The notes beneath the pieces are model-generated. The model made no database searches and was not told the origin of the DNA. It was given only the letters and a program-made list of their open reading frames with translations. This document shows positions 1 to 7,820 of a DNA stretch of 38,200 bases, piece by piece. The stretch spans positions 1-38,200 of the forward strand of contig JBOHVS010000115.1 of assembly GCA_050735975.1 (NCBI GenBank), read 5' to 3'. The stretch is from DATMBL01 sp050735975 (GTDB taxonomy: Bacteria; Desulfobacterota; Binatia; UBA9968). How positions within the stretch are numbered: the stretch's first letter is position 1; each line of letters opens with the position of its first letter. Both the position numbers and the translations under genes were made by a program.

Positions 1-7
1 GACCTCC

Positions 8-676
8 TCAGCCATATTCGGTCACTTTATCTTTGGCCGTGCCGACGTGGATTGCCTCATAGCCCGAGTCCTGCCACTCTGCTTTATCAATCCGGCCATC
101 GATTTTAGGCGGCTTTCCTTCCCGCGCGATGAAATTGGTATTGAACTGCAAGTAGGGCAGCCGCCTTTTTTTTAAATCTTCCGGATATTCCTTCGAATTG
201 AATTTCATCTCGACAGCGCCTGAGCCAAAACCGCAGCCAGGCCCGTAGACATCCCCCGTGGTCGCCGAGACGTGAACGTGAGCATGGTCGGCAACGCTTT
301 TTAAAGGCCCGACGTGAACGCTGTACGCGAGATTTGGCACGTGCGCGTGATACATATAGACGAGATCGCCGTGATCGTAGGTAAAGGCTTCGAATTCCAA
401 ATGCTCGTAGCGGTTGTATGTTTTTTCCAAGTACCGCTTCGCAATCGCCTCGGCTAAGGCGCTCGAGATCTTGATATCCTTGGCCGCAACATAGACATTC
501 CCGGTTTTGTTAAAGTGTAAAGTTGTACCTCTTGGCCCGCTCTCCTTCCTCACGCCGAAAGCTTGTGGATTATCCGCGATCGTTGCGGTGACTCCGCCGC
601 AGGCAGTAGCGGGGTCTGTTATAAACAGAGGAAGCAGAAGTCCGAGAATTAAAAGAAAGACGCGGCGCTTAAACAT
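8..676 (-). CDS. Exported PepSY-like protein with a short CBM9-like C-terminus
   Basis: 222 aa. I chose the ATG at 676, eight bases inside the end of the upstream SCO gene, because GAAGGGAT lies just before it; a longer reading frame from 712 has no such site. Residues 1-25 form a signal peptide ending ATA before CGG. Residues about 60-150 resemble a PepSY-type fold, with a basic AKRYLEKTY stretch and a repeated HAHVHV pattern that could bind metal. The last 30 residues open with KIDGRIDKAEW, which looks like the start of a CBM9 / ethylbenzene-dehydrogenase-type heme-binding domain, but the frame stops after about 30 residues. The stop is followed at once by GGAGG, which looks like the ribosome site of a next gene beyond the window. 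Last visible gene of the redox cluster. Function unknown. Confidence 0.6.
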   Translation of the reverse strand: MFKRRVFLLILGLLLPLFITDPATACGGVTATIADNPQAFGVRKESGPRGTTLHFNKTGNVYVAAKDIKISSALAEAIAKRYLEKTYNRYEHLEFEAFTYDHGDLVYMYHAHVPNLAYSVHVGPLKSVADHAHVHVSATTGDVYGPGCGFGSGAVEMKFNSKEYPEDLKKRRLPYLQFNTNFIAREGKPPKIDGRIDKAEWQDSGYEAIHVGTAKDKVTEYG

Positions 677-1520
677 TCTGTATCCCTTCTTTGTCTGTCT
701 TTGCCCTGCCAAGACGCTCTCGCCTAACCATTATAAACACGCACGAGCCTAAGCCCAAGGCAGTAGCAACTCCAGCCAACCTTAAGACATTCGTGATAGC
801 AACAGTATACTTTCCTGTAACCGGGTCGTACTGATAGCAGAGCAGTAGCAACTGATCGACCGGCGAGCCGATCCTGCCCGCAGAGGCCTCGACTAACCCA
901 AGACGCACATCCCTCGGCGGGTATTCGATCCCATACAAGTAACGCGAGATCCTGCCTTGCGGAGTCAAAATGATAATGCCGCTTGCGTGGGCATACTGAT
1001 CCTTTTCCGCGTCGTAGGCGTATCGGAATCCCACAGCTTCAGTCAATTGCTTGATCGATGCCTCTTCACCCTTGAGAAAATGCCAACCTCGTTCGGCCCC
1101 TGGCCGCCCATACTTCTGAACGTACTTTTCCTTATTAGTGGTCGCGAGCGCAGGACCTTTCTTGGCATCAATGCTGACAACCACGACGTCAAATTCCTTA
1201 CCCACTTCAAACGATAATGCTTTGAGGCTTTTCACCAGGCCCTCCAGCGCCAGCGGGCACAGGTTAGGGCAATCATAATACGCGAACATTAAGATGATCG
1301 GTTTGTTCCTAAAATATTCCGAAAGCTCGACAGATGTTCCTTGCTCCTCACGAAACCTGAGCTCGAGAGGCAACTGAGCGCCTAATCGCTGATCAAACCC
1401 TACATCGCGAAGCGCGCAAGGCCCTGCTCCATTAGCGCGCGCCTGTCCATCGGCAGCGAGCAGCAGGAGACACGCCATCCACAAAACAGTTTTAGTTCTT
1501 CCGCTTTCGTTTAACGGCAT
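669..1520 (-). CDS. SCO1/SenC family copper/thiol protein with C-terminal membrane anchor
   Basis: 283 aa. The ATG at 1520 is preceded by GAGGAAGAG; an upstream TTG at 1535 is less likely. The protein has an N-terminal signal sequence, then a thioredoxin-fold SCO domain with the CxxxC pair C84 and C88 (CPNLCP) and the distal histidine H178 (YAHASG), which are the copper ligands of this family. A predicted membrane helix lies at about 245-265, followed by a basic tail, so the domain probably faces the periplasm. SCO proteins deliver copper to the CuA centre of cytochrome c oxidase or reduce its cysteines. This anchored, longer form is typical of SCO proteins encoded beside oxidase genes. It overlaps both neighbours, indicating translational coupling. 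It is the second SCO protein in the cluster (see 4358-5023). Confidence 0.88.
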   Translation of the reverse strand: MPLNESGRTKTVLWMACLLLLAADGQARANGAGPCALRDVGFDQRLGAQLPLELRFREEQGTSVELSEYFRNKPIILMFAYYDCPNLCPLALEGLVKSLKALSFEVGKEFDVVVVSIDAKKGPALATTNKEKYVQKYGRPGAERGWHFLKGEEASIKQLTEAVGFRYAYDAEKDQYAHASGIIILTPQGRISRYLYGIEYPPRDVRLGLVEASAGRIGSPVDQLLLLCYQYDPVTGKYTVAITNVLRLAGVATALGLGSCVFIMVRRERLGRAKTDKEGIQNV

Positions 1521-2157
1521 GAAGCTCTTCCTCAATCACCTTCTGAAACACCTCGAAAGGCTGGGCCCCTACTAACAACTGGCTATTTACAAAGAAAGTC
1601 GGCGTGCCGCGCCATCCGAGGGAGGCGGCCACGGCGGTCTCGCCTTCGACCTTCTGCCGATATCTGCCGGAATCAAGACACTGACCAAACACTCCGACGT
1701 TTACTTTTAGCTCCCGCGCATACTGCTTAAGCTTCGAGTTGGTGAAGGCCAGCCCGCCCTGATTGGAAAAGAGCTTCTCGTGATACTCCCAGAATTTTCC
1801 CTGCTCTCCGGCGCATTCGGCCGCCATCGCGGCTTGTTCCGAAAAATTTCCGAGGATCGCAAAATGGCGGTACGTGAACCGCACCTTCCCTGGCTTTATG
1901 TAACTCTCTTTCACTTTCGGAAGGGTATCCGCCCAGAATTTCTTGCAGAAGCTGCACTGAAAATCCGAAAACTCAGCAATAGTCACCGGCGCGTTTGCTA
2001 GTCCCAGCATCGGTCCTTTCCCCAACGCGGCCAGCACCTCCTCAACAGATAAAGGCTGGGCAGCTAAAATCGCAGGAGAGCGCAGCGAAATAACGATCAG
2101 CGCGATCAAGACGGGCATCGTCAATCGCTTCTTGACAAAAAGCCTGATCAGTCTCAA
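1492..2157 (-). CDS. DsbA/BdbD-like periplasmic thiol-disulfide oxidoreductase
   Basis: 221 aa with an N-terminal signal anchor at about 14-33. The active site C68-S-F-C71 lies in FSDFQCSFCKKFW, and the cis-proline loop is GTPTFF (P186), both diagnostic of the DsbA-like / Thioredoxin_4 group. The helical insertion expected between them is present, with C115 and C160 as extra cysteines. It probably oxidises or isomerises cysteines of exported proteins, for example the SCO partners encoded beside it. The longest frame begins at a TTG (2157) with AGGA upstream; an ATG at 2118 (MPVLIALI) is the alternative start. It overlaps the following SCO gene by 29 bp. Confidence 0.85.
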   Translation of the reverse strand: MRLIRLFVKKRLTMPVLIALIVISLRSPAILAAQPLSVEEVLAALGKGPMLGLANAPVTIAEFSDFQCSFCKKFWADTLPKVKESYIKPGKVRFTYRHFAILGNFSEQAAMAAECAGEQGKFWEYHEKLFSNQGGLAFTNSKLKQYARELKVNVGVFGQCLDSGRYRQKVEGETAVAASLGWRGTPTFFVNSQLLVGAQPFEVFQKVIEEELHAVKRKRKN

Positions 2158-2166
2158 CTGATTGTC

Positions 2167-2619
2167 CTAGCCGAAACGGATCACCTCGCTAACGACGGGA
2201 TAAGATTTATAGATCGTGAAACTATCCTCGCCTCGAGGTGAACTTTTGAGATACATCGCGCGCTGATGGACGACCGCTGCCTGAAAGCTTTTCTCCCCGA
2301 CTATTCGGGAACCTCGCCGCACTTGCCGTGCCGCTTCGGCATCGTCAAAAATCATCACAGTGACATTATCCTGGGTACGAAACTGTTTCTGAAGGCGCTT
2401 TCCCAGTAAGCGCAATTCTTCAATTGTGGAACGGGGGGTCACTGAGATAATCAAGCCTTTGCCACCCGCGGGGATCGCCCACTGCGCTACCACCTCATAA
2501 TCTCCGCTGTTAACTGGAGAGAGATGTAGCCAAGAACCCAATTTCGCTGCGAGCGTTCCCGCCCCCGCGATAAGCAGTGATGCAACAAAACCGCGTCTGG
2601 CCCAGCGTATGTCCCGCAT
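2167..2619 (-). CDS. Exported protein of unknown function, Tat-like leader
   Basis: 150 aa from the ATG at 2619, which has GGTGA upstream; a GTG at 2661 would add 14 residues. The N-terminus reads RRGFVASLLIAGAGTLAAKL, close to a twin-arginine signal (RRxF followed by a hydrophobic core). The rest is a small soluble domain with alternating beta and alpha character and no cysteine. I do not recognise the family. It lies nine bases upstream of the DsbA-like gene and about 295 bp after the methyltransferase gene, so it may begin a second transcript in this cluster. An accessory role in oxidase or copper-site assembly is only a guess from position. Confidence 0.55.
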   Translation of the reverse strand: MRDIRWARRGFVASLLIAGAGTLAAKLGSWLHLSPVNSGDYEVVAQWAIPAGGKGLIISVTPRSTIEELRLLGKRLQKQFRTQDNVTVMIFDDAEAARQVRRGSRIVGEKSFQAAVVHQRAMYLKSSPRGEDSFTIYKSYPVVSEVIRFG

Positions 2620-2661
2620 ACTGAAGTCACCAACCGGCCCCGGATTATTCTCGAACCTCAC

Positions 2662-2914
2662 GGCTCGAAGATGGACTGTCTTAGTCTATGTTTTGCTCTT
2701 CGCCGCGCGGAGTTCTGCTAGGATCTCACTCACATTTTCACCGAAGCGGCGGTCGGAAAAGAGAGGAGATGGCAGCGCTCTTCTTTTTTTCTCTTTGCGT
2801 TGCATCGCATCGGATCCTTTCATCAACTACGCGGCATGCTCGGCTCAAAATCCTCTTCCATTCTTCCAGGCCTGTCCCGATTACCCGTCGGTTTGAGCGC
2901 TGAAGAGGGATTTT
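2662..2914. other. Gap in the redox cluster without a convincing gene
   Basis: About 250 bases separate the methyltransferase stop from the Tat-like gene. Short open frames on the plus strand here have no ribosome site and no family resemblance. The gap could hold the promoter for the four downstream minus-strand genes, but I do not see a clear -35/-10 pair or terminator. Confidence 0.4.
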
Positions 2915-3688
2915 TCACGCTTCTTGAAGGCGTGAAGGAACAAAGCCACGCACTCTCGCTTTATACCGTCTGAAAACCTCCCCGAATTTCTCTTCCAGGT
3001 ATCGATCCTCTTCCTTGGCCAAGAGAACATATCTGACGATAAGAAAGGGCGCTAAAAGAATCGTGAGGAGGGTAGGCCACATGATCAGGAAGCCGACGAC
3101 CATGAGCATTAATCCCAGATATTGCGGGTGCCGTAATCTGGCGTAGAGACCGGTCATCACCAACTCTCCTTGCCCGCGATAAACCTTCCTCCATCCGAGT
3201 GCCACCAGGCTAAAGCCCAAGATTAAAACCACGGTGCTCACGGCCATCACCAGATACACTCCGGCAGAAACAGGCATGACACCGGCGCGCGCAAGGAGAT
3301 ATGCCCAGAGATGGCTTTCGTACATGCCAAACATTTCGGGCTCAACCCCAAGAATCGGCGCCAGAAGGTAAATGGTAAGAGGAATGCCGTACATCTCGGT
3401 GAAAAGGCTGATAAAGAAAGCAGCCGAAAGACCGGCGCCCTTCCATTCCTTTGGTCTCCGCGGCTTGGTCAAAAAGAAAAGGAACAGAAGAAAGAAGATA
3501 CTGGTGGCGAAAACGGCGGGCCAGTTTCCGTACCATTCTTCAAACGGAAAATCCTTCTCGGGACCGGGAACGGCGCTAAAGATGTCCGAGAAAGCATACC
3601 CGATGAGAAGAACGACGATCACGACCTGCAAGGTCACGAGGGCGAGCTTTACCACTCGCAGCAGCTTTCTTTGTCTTTCCGGATTCAT
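2915..3688 (-). CDS. Isoprenylcysteine carboxyl methyltransferase-like (PEMT/ICMT) membrane protein
   Basis: 257 aa, about six hydrophobic segments. The C-terminal signature of the phospholipid/isoprenylcysteine methyltransferase fold is clear: RLRHPQYLG, a long hydrophobic hairpin, then KEEDRYLEEKFG and RRYKARVRGFVP. In this family the RHPxY and EExxL elements bind S-adenosylmethionine and the substrate at the inner membrane face. Bacterial members of this group often sit in respiratory or heavy-metal clusters with unknown substrate. The ATG overlaps the end of the Lgt-like frame by four bases. Substrate unknown here. Confidence 0.75.
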   Translation of the reverse strand: MNPERQRKLLRVVKLALVTLQVVIVVLLIGYAFSDIFSAVPGPEKDFPFEEWYGNWPAVFATSIFFLLFLFFLTKPRRPKEWKGAGLSAAFFISLFTEMYGIPLTIYLLAPILGVEPEMFGMYESHLWAYLLARAGVMPVSAGVYLVMAVSTVVLILGFSLVALGWRKVYRGQGELVMTGLYARLRHPQYLGLMLMVVGFLIMWPTLLTILLAPFLIVRYVLLAKEEDRYLEEKFGEVFRRYKARVRGFVPSRLQEA

Positions 3689-4340
3689 CGCGCAAACTTT
3701 AGGACCTTATTTCTCAAAAGAAACCCGGCTAAAGCGATCAAAATCATTGCTACGCCAAACACCTGCGCCGCCTGCATTCCCCAGGCGAACATCGCCGGCT
3801 CCCCACGGAAAAAGTCGACGACGAAACGCGCCATCCCATAACCGCCGAGATAAGTGAAAAGAGCAAAACCATCGAGCATGTACTTTTTTCTCCCCATGGG
3901 AGATCAGTTGGCCTGCCATAGCTATCGCCGTTCAACAGACAGGCAAACTGGCCGAGTGTTTGGCCGAGAGCAATCCCCGGCGCGAGCGTGTCGCCAAATT
4001 TTAACAACGAAATCTTTCTGTTCCGGCAGAACCAGACCGCAACCAGGAAACCGCCGATTAGAGATCCTATGATACCGATGCCACCGCTCCATACCGCGAA
4101 GATCTCCCAGGGGTGCTCCAAAAAATAATTCGGCGCAGAAAACAAGACGAAATAAAGCCGAGCCCCGACGATCCCGCCCAATAACCCATAGACCGCAAAA
4201 TCCTGGACCAACTTGGGATCGAGTTGTTTTCTCTTTGCCTCTTTCGTGCTCATCCACAGCGCGAGAAGAAAAGATAAAGCTACAATGACTCCGTAGGACC
4301 GAATCTGAAAACCACCGAATTCGAAGAGGACCGGGTACAT
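3685..4340 (-). pseudogene. Broken Lgt-like (prolipoprotein diacylglyceryl transferase family) gene
   Basis: Two frames cover one protein. The ATG at 4340 (AAAAGGAATAA upstream) gives the Lgt N-terminal two thirds: IRSYGVIVALSF, GGIVGARLYFVLF, then LLNGDSYGRPTDLPWG. At about 3900 the frame is lost, and the Lgt C-terminus resumes in another frame (FALFTYLGGYGMARFVVDFFRGE, about 3880-3690). The 60-75 residues normally between these parts, including the HPxQLYE motif, are absent, so a non-triplet deletion is likely. The catalytic-site histidine of the usual HGGLIG motif is isoleucine (GGIGIIGSLIGG), and the arginine of the usual GRIGC motif is glutamine (GQFAC). It is therefore either a decayed paralogue or an already non-catalytic Lgt relative. 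A true lgt is expected elsewhere. An assembly error could explain the frame loss but not the substitutions. Confidence 0.7.
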
Positions 4341-4357
4341 TTGTTATTCCTTTTAAA

Positions 4358-5023
4358 TCACTCGCCGCTACCAAGCAGAACTTTCAAATCCCGGCGGAGC
4401 CGTTTCATGGCCTCCGGATCGGTCGATACATAATAGCCTCGAATCTCGGCGTCTCGATCGACAAGAACAAATCGCGGGCTGTGGGTATGCGTAGCGCCTG
4501 ATTCGGGTCTTTTTTCGTGAGGTATTTCCAGAGCGCCCAACCGGAAGCCCTCTTGAGCAAACTTGTAGATCGTTTCTTTCTCCCCCGTGAGAAAGAACCA
4601 GCGCGCCGGATCGGCGCTGAACCGTCTTGCGTATTCAGAGAGGACCTCCGGCGTATCTCGAGCCGGATCAACCGTGATTGAAACAAGCCGCAAATCTTTT
4701 TCATTCTTAAAATCGTCCTGGATCTGTCTCATCTGCGCGCTCTGGATAGGACACGTGTCGGGGCAATTTGTATAGATAAAATTGACAATCCATACCGCCC
4801 CCTTGAGATCTGACAGACTGATTCGGCGTCCATCTCTTTCCGTGAGCGAAAACTGCGGCACTGCTCCAAATGCCTGCAGCCCTTCCAAGGGCCTATCTTC
4901 GTCACTTCCATGGCGTTGTAATTTTCCTTGCCACTTCCACAAGCCGATTCCGAACAAAGCCGACAAAACAATTACGCCAAGGCCCAGGGCAATCAGGTTG
5001 CGATTTGAAAAGATCCCTTGCAT
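4358..5023 (-). CDS. SCO1/SenC family protein, compact form
   Basis: 221 aa. One N-terminal membrane anchor (about 9-29) is followed by the SCO thioredoxin fold with C87 and C91 (CPDTCP) and the distal histidine in THTHSPRFVLVD (H181). The conserved SITVDPARDTP loop is present. This is the classical short SCO form that carries copper in the periplasm. Its stop lies 17 bases upstream of the Lgt-like start, and its own start lies 11 bases after the TlpA-like stop, so it is co-transcribed with them. The start ATG has only a weak ribosome site. Confidence 0.9.
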   Translation of the reverse strand: MQGIFSNRNLIALGLGVIVLSALFGIGLWKWQGKLQRHGSDEDRPLEGLQAFGAVPQFSLTERDGRRISLSDLKGAVWIVNFIYTNCPDTCPIQSAQMRQIQDDFKNEKDLRLVSITVDPARDTPEVLSEYARRFSADPARWFFLTGEKETIYKFAQEGFRLGALEIPHEKRPESGATHTHSPRFVLVDRDAEIRGYYVSTDPEAMKRLRRDLKVLLGSGE

Positions 5024-5034
5024 CTCGTTTGAAT

Positions 5035-5605
5035 CTACCGAACTGGACTGTATTCGCCCTTACCTTCCGCGCTTACAACGCCTGTTAGCGCCTCATCTAG
5101 TTTTGCTTCGATGATTGGGGCTCTAAGTTCGCCGGCGTGTTTGTATGTGATTCTACCCTGTGGATCGATGAAGAAAGTCTCGGGAATTCCCCACACGCCG
5201 TAATCGATGGCGATTTTCCCGCTCTCATCACGCCCGTTTAAGTAAGTAATGCCCAACTCTTTCATAAAGGCGCCGGCGTCCTCTTCTTTGTCCTGGATGT
5301 TTATTCCCAAAAAAACAACATCTCTGTCCTTGTACTTCTGCCAAGCTGCTTCAAGCGCGCGCTTCGGCCCGACACGGCACGCACCAGGAAGCCCAGAAAT
5401 TAAGAAGGACTGCCTTGCCTTGCAGATCGTTGAGATTTACCGTCCGCCCGTCGAAGAGCGTCAATGTAAAAGAAGGTGCCTGTTGGGCAACCAAAGGCGA
5501 CTGAATGTAACGCGAGTCTCTAGTAAAGCCGTAGGCCAAAAGCGCAGCGATTCTTCCCACAATCGCAATGACAAGGCCTAATTTGATCCAGAGCTTGGAA
5601 AGCAT
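5035..5605 (-). pseudogene. TlpA/ResA-type thioredoxin, frameshifted in a GC repeat
   Basis: The ATG at 5605 starts an anchored thioredoxin: membrane helix at 8-27, then QQAPSFTLTLFDG and the active site NFWASWCVPC (C75, C78). Seven residues later the frame ends in TGA at about 5352. In the next frame the protein continues without interruption as ALEAAWQKYKDRDVVFLGIN and on to GIPETFFIDPQG, the cis-Pro region. The break falls in GAAGCGCGCGCTTGAA; adding one more CG unit restores EARALEAAW exactly. The cause is a two-base contraction of the GC run, either real or a sequencing/assembly error. The family reduces cysteines for cytochrome c maturation or copper-site assembly. One complete paralogue remains at 7187-7783. 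Confidence 0.82.
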
Positions 5606-5610
5606 CGATT

Positions 5611-5907
5611 CTATTTTTTCTCTTTCATCATCATGCGCATCATGAGATACATGCCGACCGGACAGGCCAACAGGGCCACAAGGCTCAGAGCCCCGCTTGC
5701 GATCGCTCCCAAAGACAAGCCGAAAAATGCAATCGCGGCCACAAGAAGAAGCGGAGCCGCGCAGCAGATCGCCATGCCAAGGGCTCCCTTGAGCCAGCCC
5801 TTTCCCTGCATCGGGCATGCGGCCGATCCGCCTTCAGTTTTCACCGCAACTCTAGTTGGATTTTCCGGACGCATCTTTTCCTCCTCTAAAAGGATCTGAT
5901 CAGACAT
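5611..5907 (-). CDS. Small membrane protein with two helices and a Met-rich tail
   Basis: 98 aa. The ATG at 5907 is chosen because a strong AAAGGAG lies seven bases upstream; ATGs further up lack a good site. A polar N-terminus of about 45 residues contains the sequence SAACPMQGKG. Two hydrophobic segments follow: GALGMAICCAAPLLLVAAIAF and a second one ending in ALLACPVGMYLM. The tail is MMRMMMKEKK. The CC in the first helix and the C/M content suggest metal contact, as in small membrane proteins of copper or mercury loci, but I cannot assign a family. It ends six bases before the frameshifted TlpA start. Confidence 0.65.
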   Translation of the reverse strand: MSDQILLEEEKMRPENPTRVAVKTEGGSAACPMQGKGWLKGALGMAICCAAPLLLVAAIAFFGLSLGAIASGALSLVALLACPVGMYLMMRMMMKEKK

Positions 5908-6015
5908 AGAATCTCCTTTTGTTTTCGATAAAGTTTCTACTGTTGCTTTTTTCATTTCATTCCTGCGTCTGACAACGCCACCTTCTTCCAACACAACATT
6001 TACTCTTCATAATCT

Positions 6016-6924
6016 CTATCTCCCCATCATGTCCTTCATCATGTCGCGCATGTTTCGATCCATCATGCCTCCTTCACCGCCCATCATTCCTTTGCCTCCC
6101 ATCATTCCCGCCATCGCCGCTCGCATATCGATCCTCATCCCCTGCACTTCCTCGCCGACGAGACCCATCATTCTTCGAGGGCGCTCGCGAGTTGCGATGG
6201 ATAATACATACGCGACGAGAGCCCATCGTTCTTTCGGTGTAAGAGCCTCTAGGTAAGAGGGCATTGGAGTTCCGTTAAGGCCGGTACTGATCGTCCGGTA
6301 AAGATCCTCCGCATTGGGACCCGACTTGAAAGGCTTGAAAGTCAGATCCGTTGGAACTATTAAATTTCCAGATTCATCTCTCAGATCTATACTTGACGGT
6401 CCATCTCCTTCGCCGCCGGCGCCATGGCATTGCGCACAACCGGCTTCTTCATATTTTGTTTTTCCGAGCGCAATCAACTGGCCATCAAAAGGCGGCTTCG
6501 CCGGAATCGAAATGCGCTCAGGAATCTTCTCAGTCTTAAATCGGTCCGAAAATGTCTTGAGATATTCAGTGACAGCCCATCTCTCTTTCTCCGAAAGGTG
6601 AAGTTGCGCCAGCATGGTCGTCGTCCTTACACCTTGGGAAATAGACCTGAAGATATCTTGATCCAAAGGCAGAGATCCCGAAGCGGTGGAGCGGAACTTG
6701 TAATTACCCGTCGTAAAATCTCTTGGCTTGGTCTCCAATCGATGAGCCTCAGGTCCTTTCCCGTCTCCCCTTTGGCCGTGACATGCGGCGCAATTTTCCA
6801 AATAAACTCTTTCTCCTGCTTGCGAAGCCGCCTGTGCCTGTTCGGGAAGGCTTTGGTAAAACCGATAGATCGAGAAGCCCGCCACTAGCAGGACAAATGA
6901 AACAACAAAAACTGCCCTCTTCAT
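6016..6924 (-). CDS. Di-heme cytochrome c with methionine-rich C-terminus
   Basis: 302 aa with an N-terminal signal or anchor at 5-20. Two class I cytochrome c domains carry CAACHG (C45, C48, H49) and CAQCHG (C163, C166, H167). Likely axial methionines are M104 (TTTMLAQL) and the one in GTPMPSY. The arrangement resembles FixP/NirC-like di-heme electron carriers. The final 50 residues are highly Met-rich and Gly-rich (KGMMGGEGGMMD, MRDMMKDMMGR), unusual for a cytochrome and similar to Cu(I)-binding Met motifs. It probably passes electrons between the quinol side and a terminal acceptor in the periplasm. Confidence 0.88.
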   Translation of the reverse strand: MKRAVFVVSFVLLVAGFSIYRFYQSLPEQAQAASQAGERVYLENCAACHGQRGDGKGPEAHRLETKPRDFTTGNYKFRSTASGSLPLDQDIFRSISQGVRTTTMLAQLHLSEKERWAVTEYLKTFSDRFKTEKIPERISIPAKPPFDGQLIALGKTKYEEAGCAQCHGAGGEGDGPSSIDLRDESGNLIVPTDLTFKPFKSGPNAEDLYRTISTGLNGTPMPSYLEALTPKERWALVAYVLSIATRERPRRMMGLVGEEVQGMRIDMRAAMAGMMGGKGMMGGEGGMMDRNMRDMMKDMMGR

Positions 6925-6939
6925 CCCGCGCCCTCAGAA

Positions 6940-7176
6940 TTACTCGATTTCTCGTTTGACCCTTTCAAACTCTTCTCTGCCGATCTCGCCTCTCGCGTAA
7001 CGCTTCTTGAGGATATCCAAAGCACTTTCATTGCGTCCGGTCGTGCTCGAAGGTCGTTGATCCCACACCCATTTCACGGCATAGGCGGCAGCTAGAATAA
7101 ATAAGAAGAGAATGACCAGACCTAAAAGCATACTCAAAAGGCCCCAAACCATCATTCCCATGCCATCCATCATCAT
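6940..7176 (-). CDS. SHOCT domain small membrane protein
   Basis: 78 aa. Starts MMMDGMGMMVWG, continues with one membrane helix (about 10-35), and ends in a SHOCT motif: ALDILKKRYARGEIGREEFERVKREI. GAAGGATC lies upstream of the ATG. SHOCT tails are short oligomerisation or membrane-associated modules of unknown biochemical role. It ends 16 bases before the di-heme cytochrome and begins 11 bases after TlpA, so it is co-transcribed. The Met-rich N-terminus matches the Met-rich character of its neighbours. Confidence 0.82.
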   Translation of the reverse strand: MMMDGMGMMVWGLLSMLLGLVILFLFILAAAYAVKWVWDQRPSSTTGRNESALDILKKRYARGEIGREEFERVKREIE

Positions 7177-7186
7177 GTTCGATCCT

Positions 7187-7783
7187 TCACGATTCTTCCG
7201 CGAGCAGTTTTCGAAAGAGCTGAAATGCTTCCTCGCTGTGCCAGTCCTTCAAACCCATCGCTTTTCCTATGACCTCCCCGCGCTTGTCTATAATGACACT
7301 CGCCGGAAGCGCCCAGGCCTGGTAGAGCTCAAAAACTTTCCCGTCACGATCCAAGAGCGCGGTGAACGTGAGCTCGTGTTCTGTTAAAAAATCTTTCACT
7401 CGCTCCGGACTCTCCTGAAAATTAACAGCCAAGATTACTAACCCATCTTTTTCTAAATCTCGGTGGAGTTTCTCCAGCGCGGGCATTTCCTGAATGCAGG
7501 GCCGACACCAAGTAGCCCAGAAATTCAGAAAGACGACTTTCCCTCTCAGGTCTTTTAGAGCTACCTGTTTTCCAGCCTGATCCTCCAGCGTGAACTCCGG
7601 CGCTGCGGTTTTCCTTTCCGGCGTTTGGAGTCCGAGCTTCTTTGCATTTGTTTCAATAACGTCCGCCGGCCTCTCTTCCTTCTGTGAAAAGCCGCCGTTT
7701 AGATTATAAAAGGCCAGCCCGGCGACGATAATCGCCGCTATCAAGAATCCTCCAATCCAACGCGCCATAAAAATACGCTTCAT
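7187..7783 (-). CDS. TlpA/ResA-type membrane-anchored thioredoxin
   Basis: 198 aa. The membrane anchor is at about 8-27 and is followed by a linker of about 35 residues. The thioredoxin fold has EFTLEDQAGK, the active site NFWATWCRPC (C93, C96) and the cis-Pro region ALPASVIIDKRG. Such proteins reduce apocytochrome c, SCO or CuA cysteines in the periplasm. It is intact, unlike its paralogue at 5035-5605, and sits directly upstream of the cytochrome genes. The start codon has no clear ribosome site. Confidence 0.9.
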   Translation of the reverse strand: MKRIFMARWIGGFLIAAIIVAGLAFYNLNGGFSQKEERPADVIETNAKKLGLQTPERKTAAPEFTLEDQAGKQVALKDLRGKVVFLNFWATWCRPCIQEMPALEKLHRDLEKDGLVILAVNFQESPERVKDFLTEHELTFTALLDRDGKVFELYQAWALPASVIIDKRGEVIGKAMGLKDWHSEEAFQLFRKLLAEES

Positions 7784-7820
7784 ATGGGCTGGGGCTTTTT
7801 GCCCCTACCCCTGACAATCG

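Noticed and set aside
8..10. TGA ending the PepSY-like gene as a selenocysteine codon
   Set aside because: It is followed directly by GGAGG, a ribosome site for a next gene, and no redox motif surrounds it.
2609..2896. Plus-strand open frames in the gap near 2700
   Set aside because: Low-complexity translation opposite the Tat-like gene's 5' end, no ribosome site.
3685..3897. Independent 70-aa membrane protein
   Set aside because: Its sequence matches the C-terminal end of Lgt and continues the upstream frame, so it is part of one broken gene.
5345..5360. TGA in the TlpA-like gene as a second selenocysteine codon
   Set aside because: After the TGA the same frame has no thioredoxin homology, whereas the next frame continues the protein exactly; the active-site cysteines are already present. 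It is a frameshift.
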